From Bacteroidales bacterium (GTDB lineage: Bacteria; Bacteroidota; Bacteroidia; Bacteroidales; VadinHA17): a stretch of DNA of 64,000 nt. The notes under the pieces are model-generated. The model made no database searches and was not told the origin of the DNA. It was given only the letters and a program-made list of their open reading frames with translations. Of this stretch, positions 35,139 through 42,272 are shown piece after piece (within the stretch, counting starts at the first letter, position 1; each line of letters begins with the position of its first letter). The position numbers and the translations under genes are program-made. The stretch spans positions 312,656 through 376,655 of the forward strand of contig JARGFQ010000001.1 of the NCBI GenBank assembly GCA_029210565.1, read 5' to 3'.

Positions 35139-36698
35139 TCAGTCTTCCTTTCTTGAAAAAAAGAGATCATGGAAGTCGTAGCTGAAATCGGTCAGGGGCG
35201 AGATGGCTTCCATCCGTATCTTCGAGGGTCTGCCCTCCCTGTCAAGGGTGAACACAGCCCAGGCATCGGCATCCATCGACCTGTCGTCCCATTTGACTAT
35301 GAAGGTGTTTCCTGAATACCAGAACATGTCGCCTCTTAGCTTCGGTGACCGTACTGACCTGAACCTCATTTTCCCGTCATTGTGAGAGATGATTATATCG
35401 CCCAGCCAGTTGTCGGTGTAATGACCGGCATAGGGCGCGGGGTCAATGGTCTCTGTTCCGCTGTTCTGCCGGGCTTCTATCCGCGCCCACACCTCATCGG
35501 TGATCTTCTTTGCCTCAGCCTCTCTTCTGCGGGCATTGTCGCTCAGCTGTCTTACCCAGTCGTTGTCCGTGATGCCAAAATATCCGTCCAGGATGGTGTT
35601 GGTTATGGCAGTGAAGGCGCTTCCGGCCTGCTGGTTGGTAAAGACTATTATCCCGAGCTTTAGTTCCGGTATCAGGGTGACCTGCGTCACCATTCCCGAA
35701 AGTCCTCCGGTATGCGAGGCCTGCAGATAACCGCTGACATCGGTCAGGCGCCAGCCAAGGCCGTAGCCTGCAAAGTGGCTCCTGTAGGGCCCGGGTGACC
35801 TGACGGGTATGATGGTCTGGGGAGTCCACATCTCTCTGTGAATAGACTCCGAAAAGATCTGCCTGTCAAGCTTCGGACCGTATTTACCGCGGTTCATCTG
35901 CATGGTGACCCACCTGCTCATATCGGCCACGCTGCTCCAGATGCCCCCTGCCGGGTTCATCAGGTCACTTTCATATCTCGATACGACCTGCAAAGTGCCG
36001 TCAACCGGCACATGCGCATCGATGATATTCGACTGCTCCTTTATCCTGCCGAGTGAGGCAGCTGACCTTTTCATACCCAGGGGATTCATGATCCTCTCCT
36101 CTACGAACTGCTCCCAGCTCTTCCCGGAAACTCTTGCAACCACCTCGCCTGCAACAATATAAAGCAGGTTATCATAATCGTATTTGGTGCGGAACGGTGA
36201 GACCTGCCTCAGATACCTGAGGTTGTGGATTATATCTTCTCTTGTAAAGGATGAGGAGTCAGGCCACAGCATCAGGTCCCCGGCACCCAGACCCATGCCG
36301 CTGCGGTGGGTGAGGAGATCCTTTATGCTGAAATCCTCAGTGACATAAGAGTTGTAGAGCCTGAACTCAGGTATGACATCAATGACTTTCGTAGTCCAGG
36401 TCAGCTTCCCCTCATCAACAAGTATTGCCAGCGCAGCCGCAGTAAAGGCCTTGGAGTTGGAAGCTATCCCGAAGAGTGTGTTTTCGTCCGTCCTCCTGGC
36501 GGTAGCAATTGAGCTGACGCCGTACCCTTTCATGTGGATCACCTCGCCATCTTTGACCACAGCCACGGCTATGCCGGGAACGTTAAACTCCTGCATGGTT
36601 GTTTCCACTACTCTGTCAATATCCTTTGTGGCCAGAGGCTGCGACCACAGAACGCTGCAGGCCAGCGTGACAATAAAAAGCAAAATAATTTTCTTCAT
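35139..36698 (-). CDS. Exported S12 serine hydrolase with DUF3471 domain (copy B)
   Basis: 519 residues, co-linear with copy A over the whole length and sharing long identical stretches such as EFNVPGIAVAV and EVIHMKGYG. Catalytic motifs are S80-x-x-K83 (IASNSKAFT), YDN (KYDYDNLLY) and HTG (SHTGGLSG). Signal peptide ends at VLWSQ. DUF3471 C-terminal domain present (PYAGHYTDNWLGDIII). It is the product of a recent tandem duplication. A 62-63-bp repeat array lies upstream, between it and the cyanophycinase gene. Confidence 0.92.
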   Translation of the reverse strand: MKKIILLFIVTLACSVLWSQPLATKDIDRVVETTMQEFNVPGIAVAVVKDGEVIHMKGYGVSSIATARRTDENTLFGIASNSKAFTAAALAILVDEGKLTWTTKVIDVIPEFRLYNSYVTEDFSIKDLLTHRSGMGLGAGDLMLWPDSSSFTREDIIHNLRYLRQVSPFRTKYDYDNLLYIVAGEVVARVSGKSWEQFVEERIMNPLGMKRSAASLGRIKEQSNIIDAHVPVDGTLQVVSRYESDLMNPAGGIWSSVADMSRWVTMQMNRGKYGPKLDRQIFSESIHREMWTPQTIIPVRSPGPYRSHFAGYGLGWRLTDVSGYLQASHTGGLSGMVTQVTLIPELKLGIIVFTNQQAGSAFTAITNTILDGYFGITDNDWVRQLSDNARRREAEAKKITDEVWARIEARQNSGTETIDPAPYAGHYTDNWLGDIIISHNDGKMRFRSVRSPKLRGDMFWYSGNTFIVKWDDRSMDADAWAVFTLDREGRPSKIRMEAISPLTDFSYDFHDLFFSRKED

Positions 36699-36744
36699 CT
36701 GTTTTAATGTTTGAACTGAGCCAATAAACTTACATAAAAATCAA

Positions 36745-36925
36745 TCGATGACCTTCCTATACCGTAGGTATTCCTGTCAGCCTGCTGCCTGTCGACATAG
36801 CTAAAGTCGATGAATTCCATCTCTCCCAGATTATTCCTGTCACCATGCCTGAGATCGATAAAAGTTCAGTCGATGATTTTCCTCTCTCTCAGATTGTACC
36901 TGTCACCCTGCCTGAGCAGGTAAAA
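36745..36925 (-). repeat. 62-63-bp degenerate tandem repeat at the cyanophycinase 3' end
   Basis: The anchor TCGATGA occurs at 36745, 36807 and 36870, spaced 62 and 63 bases. The unit at 36870 is the 3' end of the cyanophycinase-like gene, encoding RQGDRYNLRERKIID. The next unit reads RHGDRNNLGEMEFID beyond the stop, and the third is more diverged. The array looks like post-stop copies of the gene end. Confidence 0.75.
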
Positions 36926-37744
36926 GAGGAAATCCTTTTCCGGCAGTATCTTCAGGTCGCTGCCCTCACGCGACCAGAAGGAGCCGTCATACACAAGCAC
37001 ATAGCTGGCACCGATCACCTCCATGGTGTCTCTCTGCACAACCACGGCTGTATTCTCATCTATCCCTATCCCCAGCAGCTCCGGGTGCTCGCGCAGGATA
37101 CCGTACATGTCGAACTGCCTGTTTCTGGCCAGCACATGCTGGTCGATCGCAATGTTGCTTATATAGCAGAACCCCTTCTGATGGTCACCCATCATGACCT
37201 GGTTATTCTCCGTGTCACCCCTGGCAAGGAAGGAGCCCTGGATCGTCGCTCCGGCAGAGGAGCCGCCTATTACACCGCCCCGTTCAAGCACACGCCTGAA
37301 CAGCTCTTCGGTCAGTGTGCCCCCGTAGGAGTCGACCAGCCGCCACTGCCGGCCCCCGCCGAACCAGACACCCGTGGCATCAAGCAGGGGAGCGGTGAAG
37401 AAGTCACTGTTGGCTGTGTCGCGACTGTCCGTGTGCAACATGGTGACATTCCCTGCGCCGCGCGACCTGAGAATATCAGCAGCACTGTCAGAGTAGCTCT
37501 CTGCTCCGGCTGCCGTGGGTATGTATACTATCCTGGCATTATCACCTCCGGCAAGTGATATGAATCGCTTTATTATCGTATCCGACAGCCTGCCACCGCC
37601 GGCAATGACCAGAGTGCCTTTCGATGGGCCTGATGTAATCTTATCTGCCGGAGCCTCTTGCGACATGAGTTGCCCCGCGGGAAGGAGACAAAAGATTAAT
37701 GCCGTTACCCGCAGACGGTTATTCAGTTGTTTGAAGTTGCACAT
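36866..37744 (-). CDS. Cyanophycinase-like S51 family peptidase (exported)
   Basis: About 292 residues from the ATG at 37744 (MCNFKQLNN), which gives a short cationic leader and hydrophobic segment (VTALIFCLLPAGQLMSQ). The frame is open to 37789, but that start adds an unnatural polar segment. The nucleophile Ser is in GGSSAGATIQG, and LVIAGGGRLSD and GVWFGGGRQWRLVDSY are further S51/cyanophycinase blocks. Members hydrolyse cyanophycin or beta-aspartyl dipeptides. Being exported, it could act on outside polymer. Its 3' end is part of a tandem repeat. Confidence 0.9.
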   Translation of the reverse strand: MCNFKQLNNRLRVTALIFCLLPAGQLMSQEAPADKITSGPSKGTLVIAGGGRLSDTIIKRFISLAGGDNARIVYIPTAAGAESYSDSAADILRSRGAGNVTMLHTDSRDTANSDFFTAPLLDATGVWFGGGRQWRLVDSYGGTLTEELFRRVLERGGVIGGSSAGATIQGSFLARGDTENNQVMMGDHQKGFCYISNIAIDQHVLARNRQFDMYGILREHPELLGIGIDENTAVVVQRDTMEVIGASYVLVYDGSFWSREGSDLKILPEKDFLFYLLRQGDRYNLRERKIID

Positions 37745-37845
37745 CGTAATGCTGTTTTGTATCTGAGCTAAAAGTATGAATTTTTCCATTGAGTTTCAGA
37801 AAGCAAGTTTCCCCCGGACTTCATCAAATCTTCATAATTCATTCA

Positions 37846-38010
37846 TAAACTTTGCTCTGTCAATGCCGGGTGACTTGCAAAGAGAGCACCCGGCAGCGGC
37901 AACGATACAGGAAGCGGCGAAAGCTTCCAATTGTATTTCTTTCCACAAGTCCGTTTTAATGCAGCGAAGACTGCCGGCGCCCCAATCCGGCAGTCTTCCA
38001 TTTTTTGATT
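37846..38010 (+). ncRNA. Candidate structured small RNA
   Basis: The 336-base gap between two minus-strand genes contains three perfect plus-strand hairpins: GCCGGGTG/CACCCGGC (37865-37872 and 37887-37894); GGAAGC/GCTTCC (37910-37915 and 37923-37928) extended by ATACA/TGTAT; and a 12-bp terminator stem. The first loop carries ACTTG (37873-37877), complementary to CAAGT at 37946-37950, so a pseudoknot is possible. A loose -7-like TAAACTTTG ends at 37854. I recognise no known family (not SRP RNA, tmRNA, 6S or a standard riboswitch). No protein frame fits. Confidence 0.55.
37966..38005 (+). terminator. Rho-independent terminator of the candidate RNA
   Basis: GAAGACTGCCGG (37966-37977) and CCGGCAGTCTTC (37987-37998) form a perfect 12-bp stem with a 9-base loop, followed by CATTTTTTG. 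The T tract is on the plus strand only, so it ends a rightward transcript. No plus-strand protein gene precedes it. Confidence 0.8.
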
Positions 38011-38080
38011 AAACTGGCAACCATGATCCCGAATCACCGCATTGACTGCAGCCCTGGCGAAGCTGGCTGACGTTTTGATT

Positions 38081-38806
38081 TTATTGGTGCTTGATGCTTC
38101 GACGGTAAATAATCACAATAGCGGCCACTATAATCAATTCTCCGGTGATAAAGATCAGCCACCTGTAATGGTCAGGTGTGTAGCTTGTTATCAATGTAGT
38201 CAGTAGTTCTGCCGCCTCCTGTGATTTTCCACGCGCGAGCACCCCGCTTTCAAAAATGAGCCTGGAGTAATCGATCAGGTATGTGAAAAGAATGATCAGT
38301 GCACCGCCGAAGATGAGAATCCAGTCAATGAGACGAACCTTTACGCAGTAACCGTCCTCCTCTCTTGCCACCAGCAGCAGGGCCATTATTATCATGGTCA
38401 CTGAATTCAGCACCGGGGCGAGCACCGGCCCCAGCCAGGAGACCGGGATGAGAAAGAGCAGGTCCCAGGTGAGGAGGGAGGCAGGCCACCCGATCAGCAT
38501 CTTAAGGGCAACATAATAGAAAATATCCCATACACCGAAGGCGAAGAGTGCATACCAGAGTCGCTGCAGATTGTTCCTTCCGGTGATGATACCCACACCG
38601 GCGAGCATCACGAGCGTGGCGATCTCCCTGATCCACTCAATGGTGACAAGGTCGGGCGACATGAGCTTCAGGGGAAAGCCAAAACCCTCAGGGTAATAGA
38701 GTTCCCTCAGGTATACAACTACAATCGCTTCCAGGAAACCCATGGCAACCGCAAACACCGCGAGCCAGAGAAACCGTAACCGGTAGCTGAGGAAGCTGTT
38801 TTTCAT
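38081..38806 (-). CDS. Polytopic membrane protein of unknown function
   Basis: 241 residues with about seven hydrophobic segments. The N-terminus keeps FAVAMGFLEAIVVVYLRELYYPEGF, with Glu and Tyr residues in an otherwise hydrophobic helix. I do not recognise the family beyond a general resemblance to conserved bacterial membrane proteins. The gene follows the 5-alpha-reductase-like gene by 25 bases and is probably part of the same transcript. Confidence 0.75.
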   Translation of the reverse strand: MKNSFLSYRLRFLWLAVFAVAMGFLEAIVVVYLRELYYPEGFGFPLKLMSPDLVTIEWIREIATLVMLAGVGIITGRNNLQRLWYALFAFGVWDIFYYVALKMLIGWPASLLTWDLLFLIPVSWLGPVLAPVLNSVTMIIMALLLVAREEDGYCVKVRLIDWILIFGGALIILFTYLIDYSRLIFESGVLARGKSQEAAELLTTLITSYTPDHYRWLIFITGELIIVAAIVIIYRRSIKHQ

Positions 38807-38831
38807 TGCAGTTAATTAGTTGCCGGGAAAT

Positions 38832-39590
38832 TTACAAAATATATGGGAAAACTGCTTTCCTTTCTATTGGATAATCGGGGAAATGATTTTTGTACCACAG
38901 GTGGTGAGAGAGTGCCCTGGGCACCAGGTTGCAGAATGTCCAGACAAAAAAGGAGAAGGCCGGCAATGACCAGCATAGAATGGCGTATCCGCCCCACTCC
39001 ACCATCTCTCCCATAAAGTTGGGACAGCTCACCCTCTCAAACAAACCTCCCCGCGGTATGCGGTAGCCGTTGCTCCGGTTTTTTCTCAGGCGTATAAGCT
39101 TCTCATCAGAGGTGATGTTGATCACCATGCCTGTGAAAAAGATAAGCAACCCTGCAATGAACCGCGGATCAGTCAGCCATTCGCCGTTGTAATGAGTATG
39201 GAGTGTTCCGGTGTAGTATCCAAGGAACCCGGCATTGACAAAATTGAACAGTACGGCCATGAGGGCAACCACAAGCGGCATCTCCTTTCCGCGCACCCTG
39301 ATGCGCCACGGGTATATCACTGCCCTGTTCAGATAGTGCATCACGTAGAGCGCCGCAACGATCCACACAGCCAGGGTTTTCTCAGCCGTGCCCGTAATGA
39401 TGAAGAAGAGAAAGATTATCAAAGCCGGCACCTCCATGACAAACCACCCTATCCTGTCAGGAATGGTCTTTCCCCAGTTTCTTTTTGAGTGTCTGCCGTA
39501 AGGGGCCGTGACGAAGAGCAGCAGCAGGAAGATCAGCAACGCAATGGCCGTCCATATCAATACGAGCAGGTCAAATGTCTGTTTATCCAT
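38832..39590 (-). CDS. Steroid 5-alpha-reductase family membrane protein
   Basis: 252 residues with about six membrane helices. The C-terminal half has the 3-oxo-5-alpha-steroid 4-dehydrogenase signature: YRIPRGGLFERVSCPNFMGE, then EWGGYAILCWSLPAF, and the terminal LWYKNHFPDYPIERKAVFPYIL that is nearly canonical for SRD5A1-like enzymes. These reduce the 4,5 double bond of 3-oxo-4-ene steroids or related polyprenoid or fatty-acyl substrates with NADPH. The start ATG overlaps the stop of the upstream SDR gene (TGATG), so the two are translationally coupled. Confidence 0.88.
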   Translation of the reverse strand: MDKQTFDLLVLIWTAIALLIFLLLLFVTAPYGRHSKRNWGKTIPDRIGWFVMEVPALIIFLFFIITGTAEKTLAVWIVAALYVMHYLNRAVIYPWRIRVRGKEMPLVVALMAVLFNFVNAGFLGYYTGTLHTHYNGEWLTDPRFIAGLLIFFTGMVINITSDEKLIRLRKNRSNGYRIPRGGLFERVSCPNFMGEMVEWGGYAILCWSLPAFSFFVWTFCNLVPRALSHHLWYKNHFPDYPIERKAVFPYIL

Positions 39591-40564
39591 CAGATATAGT
39601 TATTATCTTTGAACCACCTTAGGGTATCTGCCATCGTTTCCTCGAATGGGCGCGCATTGAATCCCAGATTTTCCCGGGCCCTGGCAGAAGAGATGTTCCT
39701 GTGGCTGTCGCGCAGTGTCTCAAGTGACATTGAAGTATAGAGCGGAACTTTTCCGGTAAGGGTTGCGTGAAGATTCAGGATCACAGCTCCGATCTGAGCC
39801 AGCCAGAAAGGAAGAGTGAGAGCCGGGACTTTATGCCCGCCCAACTTCTCAATTGCTGCGGCCATCTCTTTCAGACTTCTCCAGCTGCCGGCAAGAAGAT
39901 AACACTCACCGGGTTTCCCCCTGTCAATAGCATTGATCGCAGCAGAACATACATCCCTGACATCCACCCAGTCATAACCTCCGGGTATCAGGCTTGAATT
40001 TTGTCCCTTGTAAAATCTGACTAAAGCATTGCCGAGCAGGGAAGGTTGAAAATCATTTGGCCCCAATATGGCAGTTGGATTAAGAACTACCACCTCCGGG
40101 TCAGCCGACGATGCTTCTGTCATTATCTTCTGTCCAAGTGCCTTTGAACGGTTATACGATACGCTGCTTTCTGTTTCAAGATCCCGTTTCTCGTCCAGGA
40201 TCTCTTCGTAGGGTTTCTGACTGAAAGCGTGGATGGAACTGAAATGGATTATTCTTCTGACGCCTGCAGATCTCGCTGCACTGAGAAGAGTCTCGCAGCT
40301 TCCGGTATTCACAGCCATGCATCTCTTGTCCTGTTTCCGGATACTGATAAAAGCCGCCAGATGGAACAGCGCAGAACAACCTTCACATAGCTTTCTCAGG
40401 TCATCCTCGCAATTAACACTGCCTGTAACAAATTCAATGTCAAGGTCTTCCAGTCCTTTTTTGCTATCGTGAATCAATACTCTGACAAGGTATCCCTGGT
40501 CAAGGAGCATCCTGCAAAGGTTTGTGCCTACGTGTCCGGAGGCACCAGTAACTGCAATTTTCAT
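39590..40564 (-). CDS. NAD(P)-dependent epimerase / 3-beta-HSD-like SDR
   Basis: Extended short-chain dehydrogenase of 324 residues. The N-terminal Rossmann loop is VTGASGHVGTNL, the catalytic Ser lies in IHFSSIHAF and the Tyr-x3-Lys in SYNRSKALGQ. The overall pattern is that of the 3-beta-hydroxysteroid dehydrogenase/dihydroflavonol reductase group. Its stop overlaps the start of the 5-alpha-reductase-like gene by one base. The coupling suggests a shared substrate that is oxidised at a ring hydroxyl and reduced at an adjacent double bond. The natural substrate is unproven. Confidence 0.9.
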   Translation of the reverse strand: MKIAVTGASGHVGTNLCRMLLDQGYLVRVLIHDSKKGLEDLDIEFVTGSVNCEDDLRKLCEGCSALFHLAAFISIRKQDKRCMAVNTGSCETLLSAARSAGVRRIIHFSSIHAFSQKPYEEILDEKRDLETESSVSYNRSKALGQKIMTEASSADPEVVVLNPTAILGPNDFQPSLLGNALVRFYKGQNSSLIPGGYDWVDVRDVCSAAINAIDRGKPGECYLLAGSWRSLKEMAAAIEKLGGHKVPALTLPFWLAQIGAVILNLHATLTGKVPLYTSMSLETLRDSHRNISSARARENLGFNARPFEETMADTLRWFKDNNYI

Positions 40565-40583
40565 CCTGAGGCGGAAATCGGGT

Positions 40584-40591
40584 CAAAAGTA
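40584..40591 (-). promoter_or_regulatory. SDR/5-alpha-reductase operon promoter, -7 box
   Basis: Minus-strand TACTTTTG matches TAnnTTTG exactly and lies 19 bases before the SDR start. The -33 region is only TTC-like at 18 bases. Confidence 0.4.
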
Positions 40592-40738
40592 ACCATCATT
40601 TTGATATTTGAATACCATTCCTGTGAAACAAATCAGCACGATGAATTAAATCAGTGATTAATCTGGATGAGTTTATAGGAAGCCTATTTTTTGTAAGGAC
40701 GAAGATGGTTGTATGATACCTCTTTCAGAAAATAGATA

Positions 40739-42157
40739 TTATAGTGAGATGCGTTTTATCATGCCCCTGAAAACCAGCTCATGGAATGGCATAACCGAGT
40801 ACCAGTACAGGCGTCCTTTCAGCCCCAGCGGTCTGAAGGTGGCAGTCTGCACGAGTGTCTCATCTTCAATCTTCCACTCAAGCCATGCCTCTCCGGGCAG
40901 CTTCATCTCGGCATATAGCAACAACTTCTTCTGCTCCCGGTCAGCATAGAGAACCCGCCAGAAATCAAGTGAGTCTCCCTGTGATATCTCACTGTTGTTC
41001 TTCCTTCCCCGGCGCAGTCCCACGCCGCCCGAGAGCTTGTCAAGGAATCCTCTCAGACCCCAGAGCCAGTTGGCATAGTACCATCCGGTTCTGCCGCCTA
41101 TAGACCATAGCCTGCCAAGGACTGCCTGCTCGTCGGTTACCCTTCTTTTCCTGATGTCATGGAAACAGCCGAAGGACGGGACCTTCACAAGATCAGAGAG
41201 GCCTCTCTCAAGCAGTGGCAGCGACAGGGCATCTGTCCAGCTCGACGGGACCGCCTGCTGTTCTATACGGTCAAAGGCATTCCTGACAGCCTCATCAAAC
41301 CCCATGAGCTTGATTCTGAGTCTCTCGTGGAGGTCATTCTCCCTGCATATCACCTCAACCTTCATGCTGTCAACAAGGTTGACGGCCAGCTTGTATGAGG
41401 TGGAGGTGACAAAATAGAGCCAGTATGATGAGAGCTTCGGTGTCATTACCGGTACGACCCATATCTTTCGCCTGAGGTTCCTGACGGCGGCAAATCTCAG
41501 GAGCATATCCTTGTAGGTCAGGATGTCCGGCCCGCCTATGTCATAGTTGCCGTCAAAGGTATCTTCTCTCATCAGTACCCCGCTGAGATACTCAATTACG
41601 TTCTGAACTGCTATGGGCTGTGACCTGGTCTTGAGCCACCTCGGGGCCACCATCACCGGGAGCTTCTCGACGAGGTCTCGTATTATCTCAAAGGATGCGC
41701 TTCCGCTGCCAAGAATGATACCCGCCCTGAGTGTCGTGAGATGGTACGAGCCCCTGGAAAGCTCATCCTCGACGGTCTTGCGCGAGCCCAGGTGCTTAGA
41801 CAGGCTTTCGGTGTTGACAATGCCGCTGAGGTAGATCACCTGCCTCACCCGCGTCACGTTCATCCTCTCCCTGAAGTTGACCGCCGACTGCTTCTCCATC
41901 TTGTCAAATTCACCCACAGTGGATGACATTGAATGAATCAGGTAGTAGGCAGCATCAATATCTTCGGGGATCCCCGAAAGAGTGTTGCTGTCAAGGAAGT
42001 TTACCGTGATCACGCTCAGACGGTCAGTCCTGGACCTTGATGTGTCAAACCTGGCGGCATCGCGTACACAGCAGATGACCTCATGCCCTTCGGCAAGAAG
42101 TATCGGGAGCAGTCTCCTGGCTATATATCCGGTTGCACCGGTGAGAAGAACCCTCAT
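40739..42157 (-). CDS. SDR-family protein with C-terminal DUF2867 domain
   Basis: About 472 residues from the ATG at 42157 (MRVLLTGATGYIARRLLP); the frame is open further upstream to 42292, but that part lies over the divergent M81 gene leader and has no family match. An atypical SDR/Rossmann domain (about 1-300) with GATGYIARRL is followed by a DUF2867 domain (about 310-470; FWRVLYADREQKKLLLYAEM, EAWLEWKI). Such fusions are found in bacteria and plants, with unknown substrate. Divergent from the M81 gene. Confidence 0.88.
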   Translation of the reverse strand: MRVLLTGATGYIARRLLPILLAEGHEVICCVRDAARFDTSRSRTDRLSVITVNFLDSNTLSGIPEDIDAAYYLIHSMSSTVGEFDKMEKQSAVNFRERMNVTRVRQVIYLSGIVNTESLSKHLGSRKTVEDELSRGSYHLTTLRAGIILGSGSASFEIIRDLVEKLPVMVAPRWLKTRSQPIAVQNVIEYLSGVLMREDTFDGNYDIGGPDILTYKDMLLRFAAVRNLRRKIWVVPVMTPKLSSYWLYFVTSTSYKLAVNLVDSMKVEVICRENDLHERLRIKLMGFDEAVRNAFDRIEQQAVPSSWTDALSLPLLERGLSDLVKVPSFGCFHDIRKRRVTDEQAVLGRLWSIGGRTGWYYANWLWGLRGFLDKLSGGVGLRRGRKNNSEISQGDSLDFWRVLYADREQKKLLLYAEMKLPGEAWLEWKIEDETLVQTATFRPLGLKGRLYWYSVMPFHELVFRGMIKRISL

Positions 42158-42225
42158 ACTTTCGCTTGTTTCAGAATGGTTGTAGTTACCCTTAAAATGT
42201 TCTCTATGGAGTCTTGTGTTTTTAT

Positions 42226-42233
42226 TACTTTTG
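42226..42233 (+). promoter_or_regulatory. M81 gene promoter, -7 box
   Basis: TACTTTTG matches TAnnTTTG exactly, 39 bases before the ATG at 42273. The -33 box is unclear. Confidence 0.4.
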
Positions 42234-42272
42234 ACTGAAAATTTAATGTTTTTATGGTTTAACCCTTCTATC

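Noticed and set aside
37846..38010. Known RNA class (SRP RNA, tmRNA, 6S, common riboswitches)
   Set aside because: No conserved core of any of these is seen (no GGAAGC-AGCC SRP loop context, no tRNA-like 3' end, no long 6S-type bubble).
40675..40693. Plus-strand ATAGG/CCTAT hairpin with T6 run
   Set aside because: The stem is only 5 bp with a 3-base loop and no plus-strand gene or RNA precedes it.
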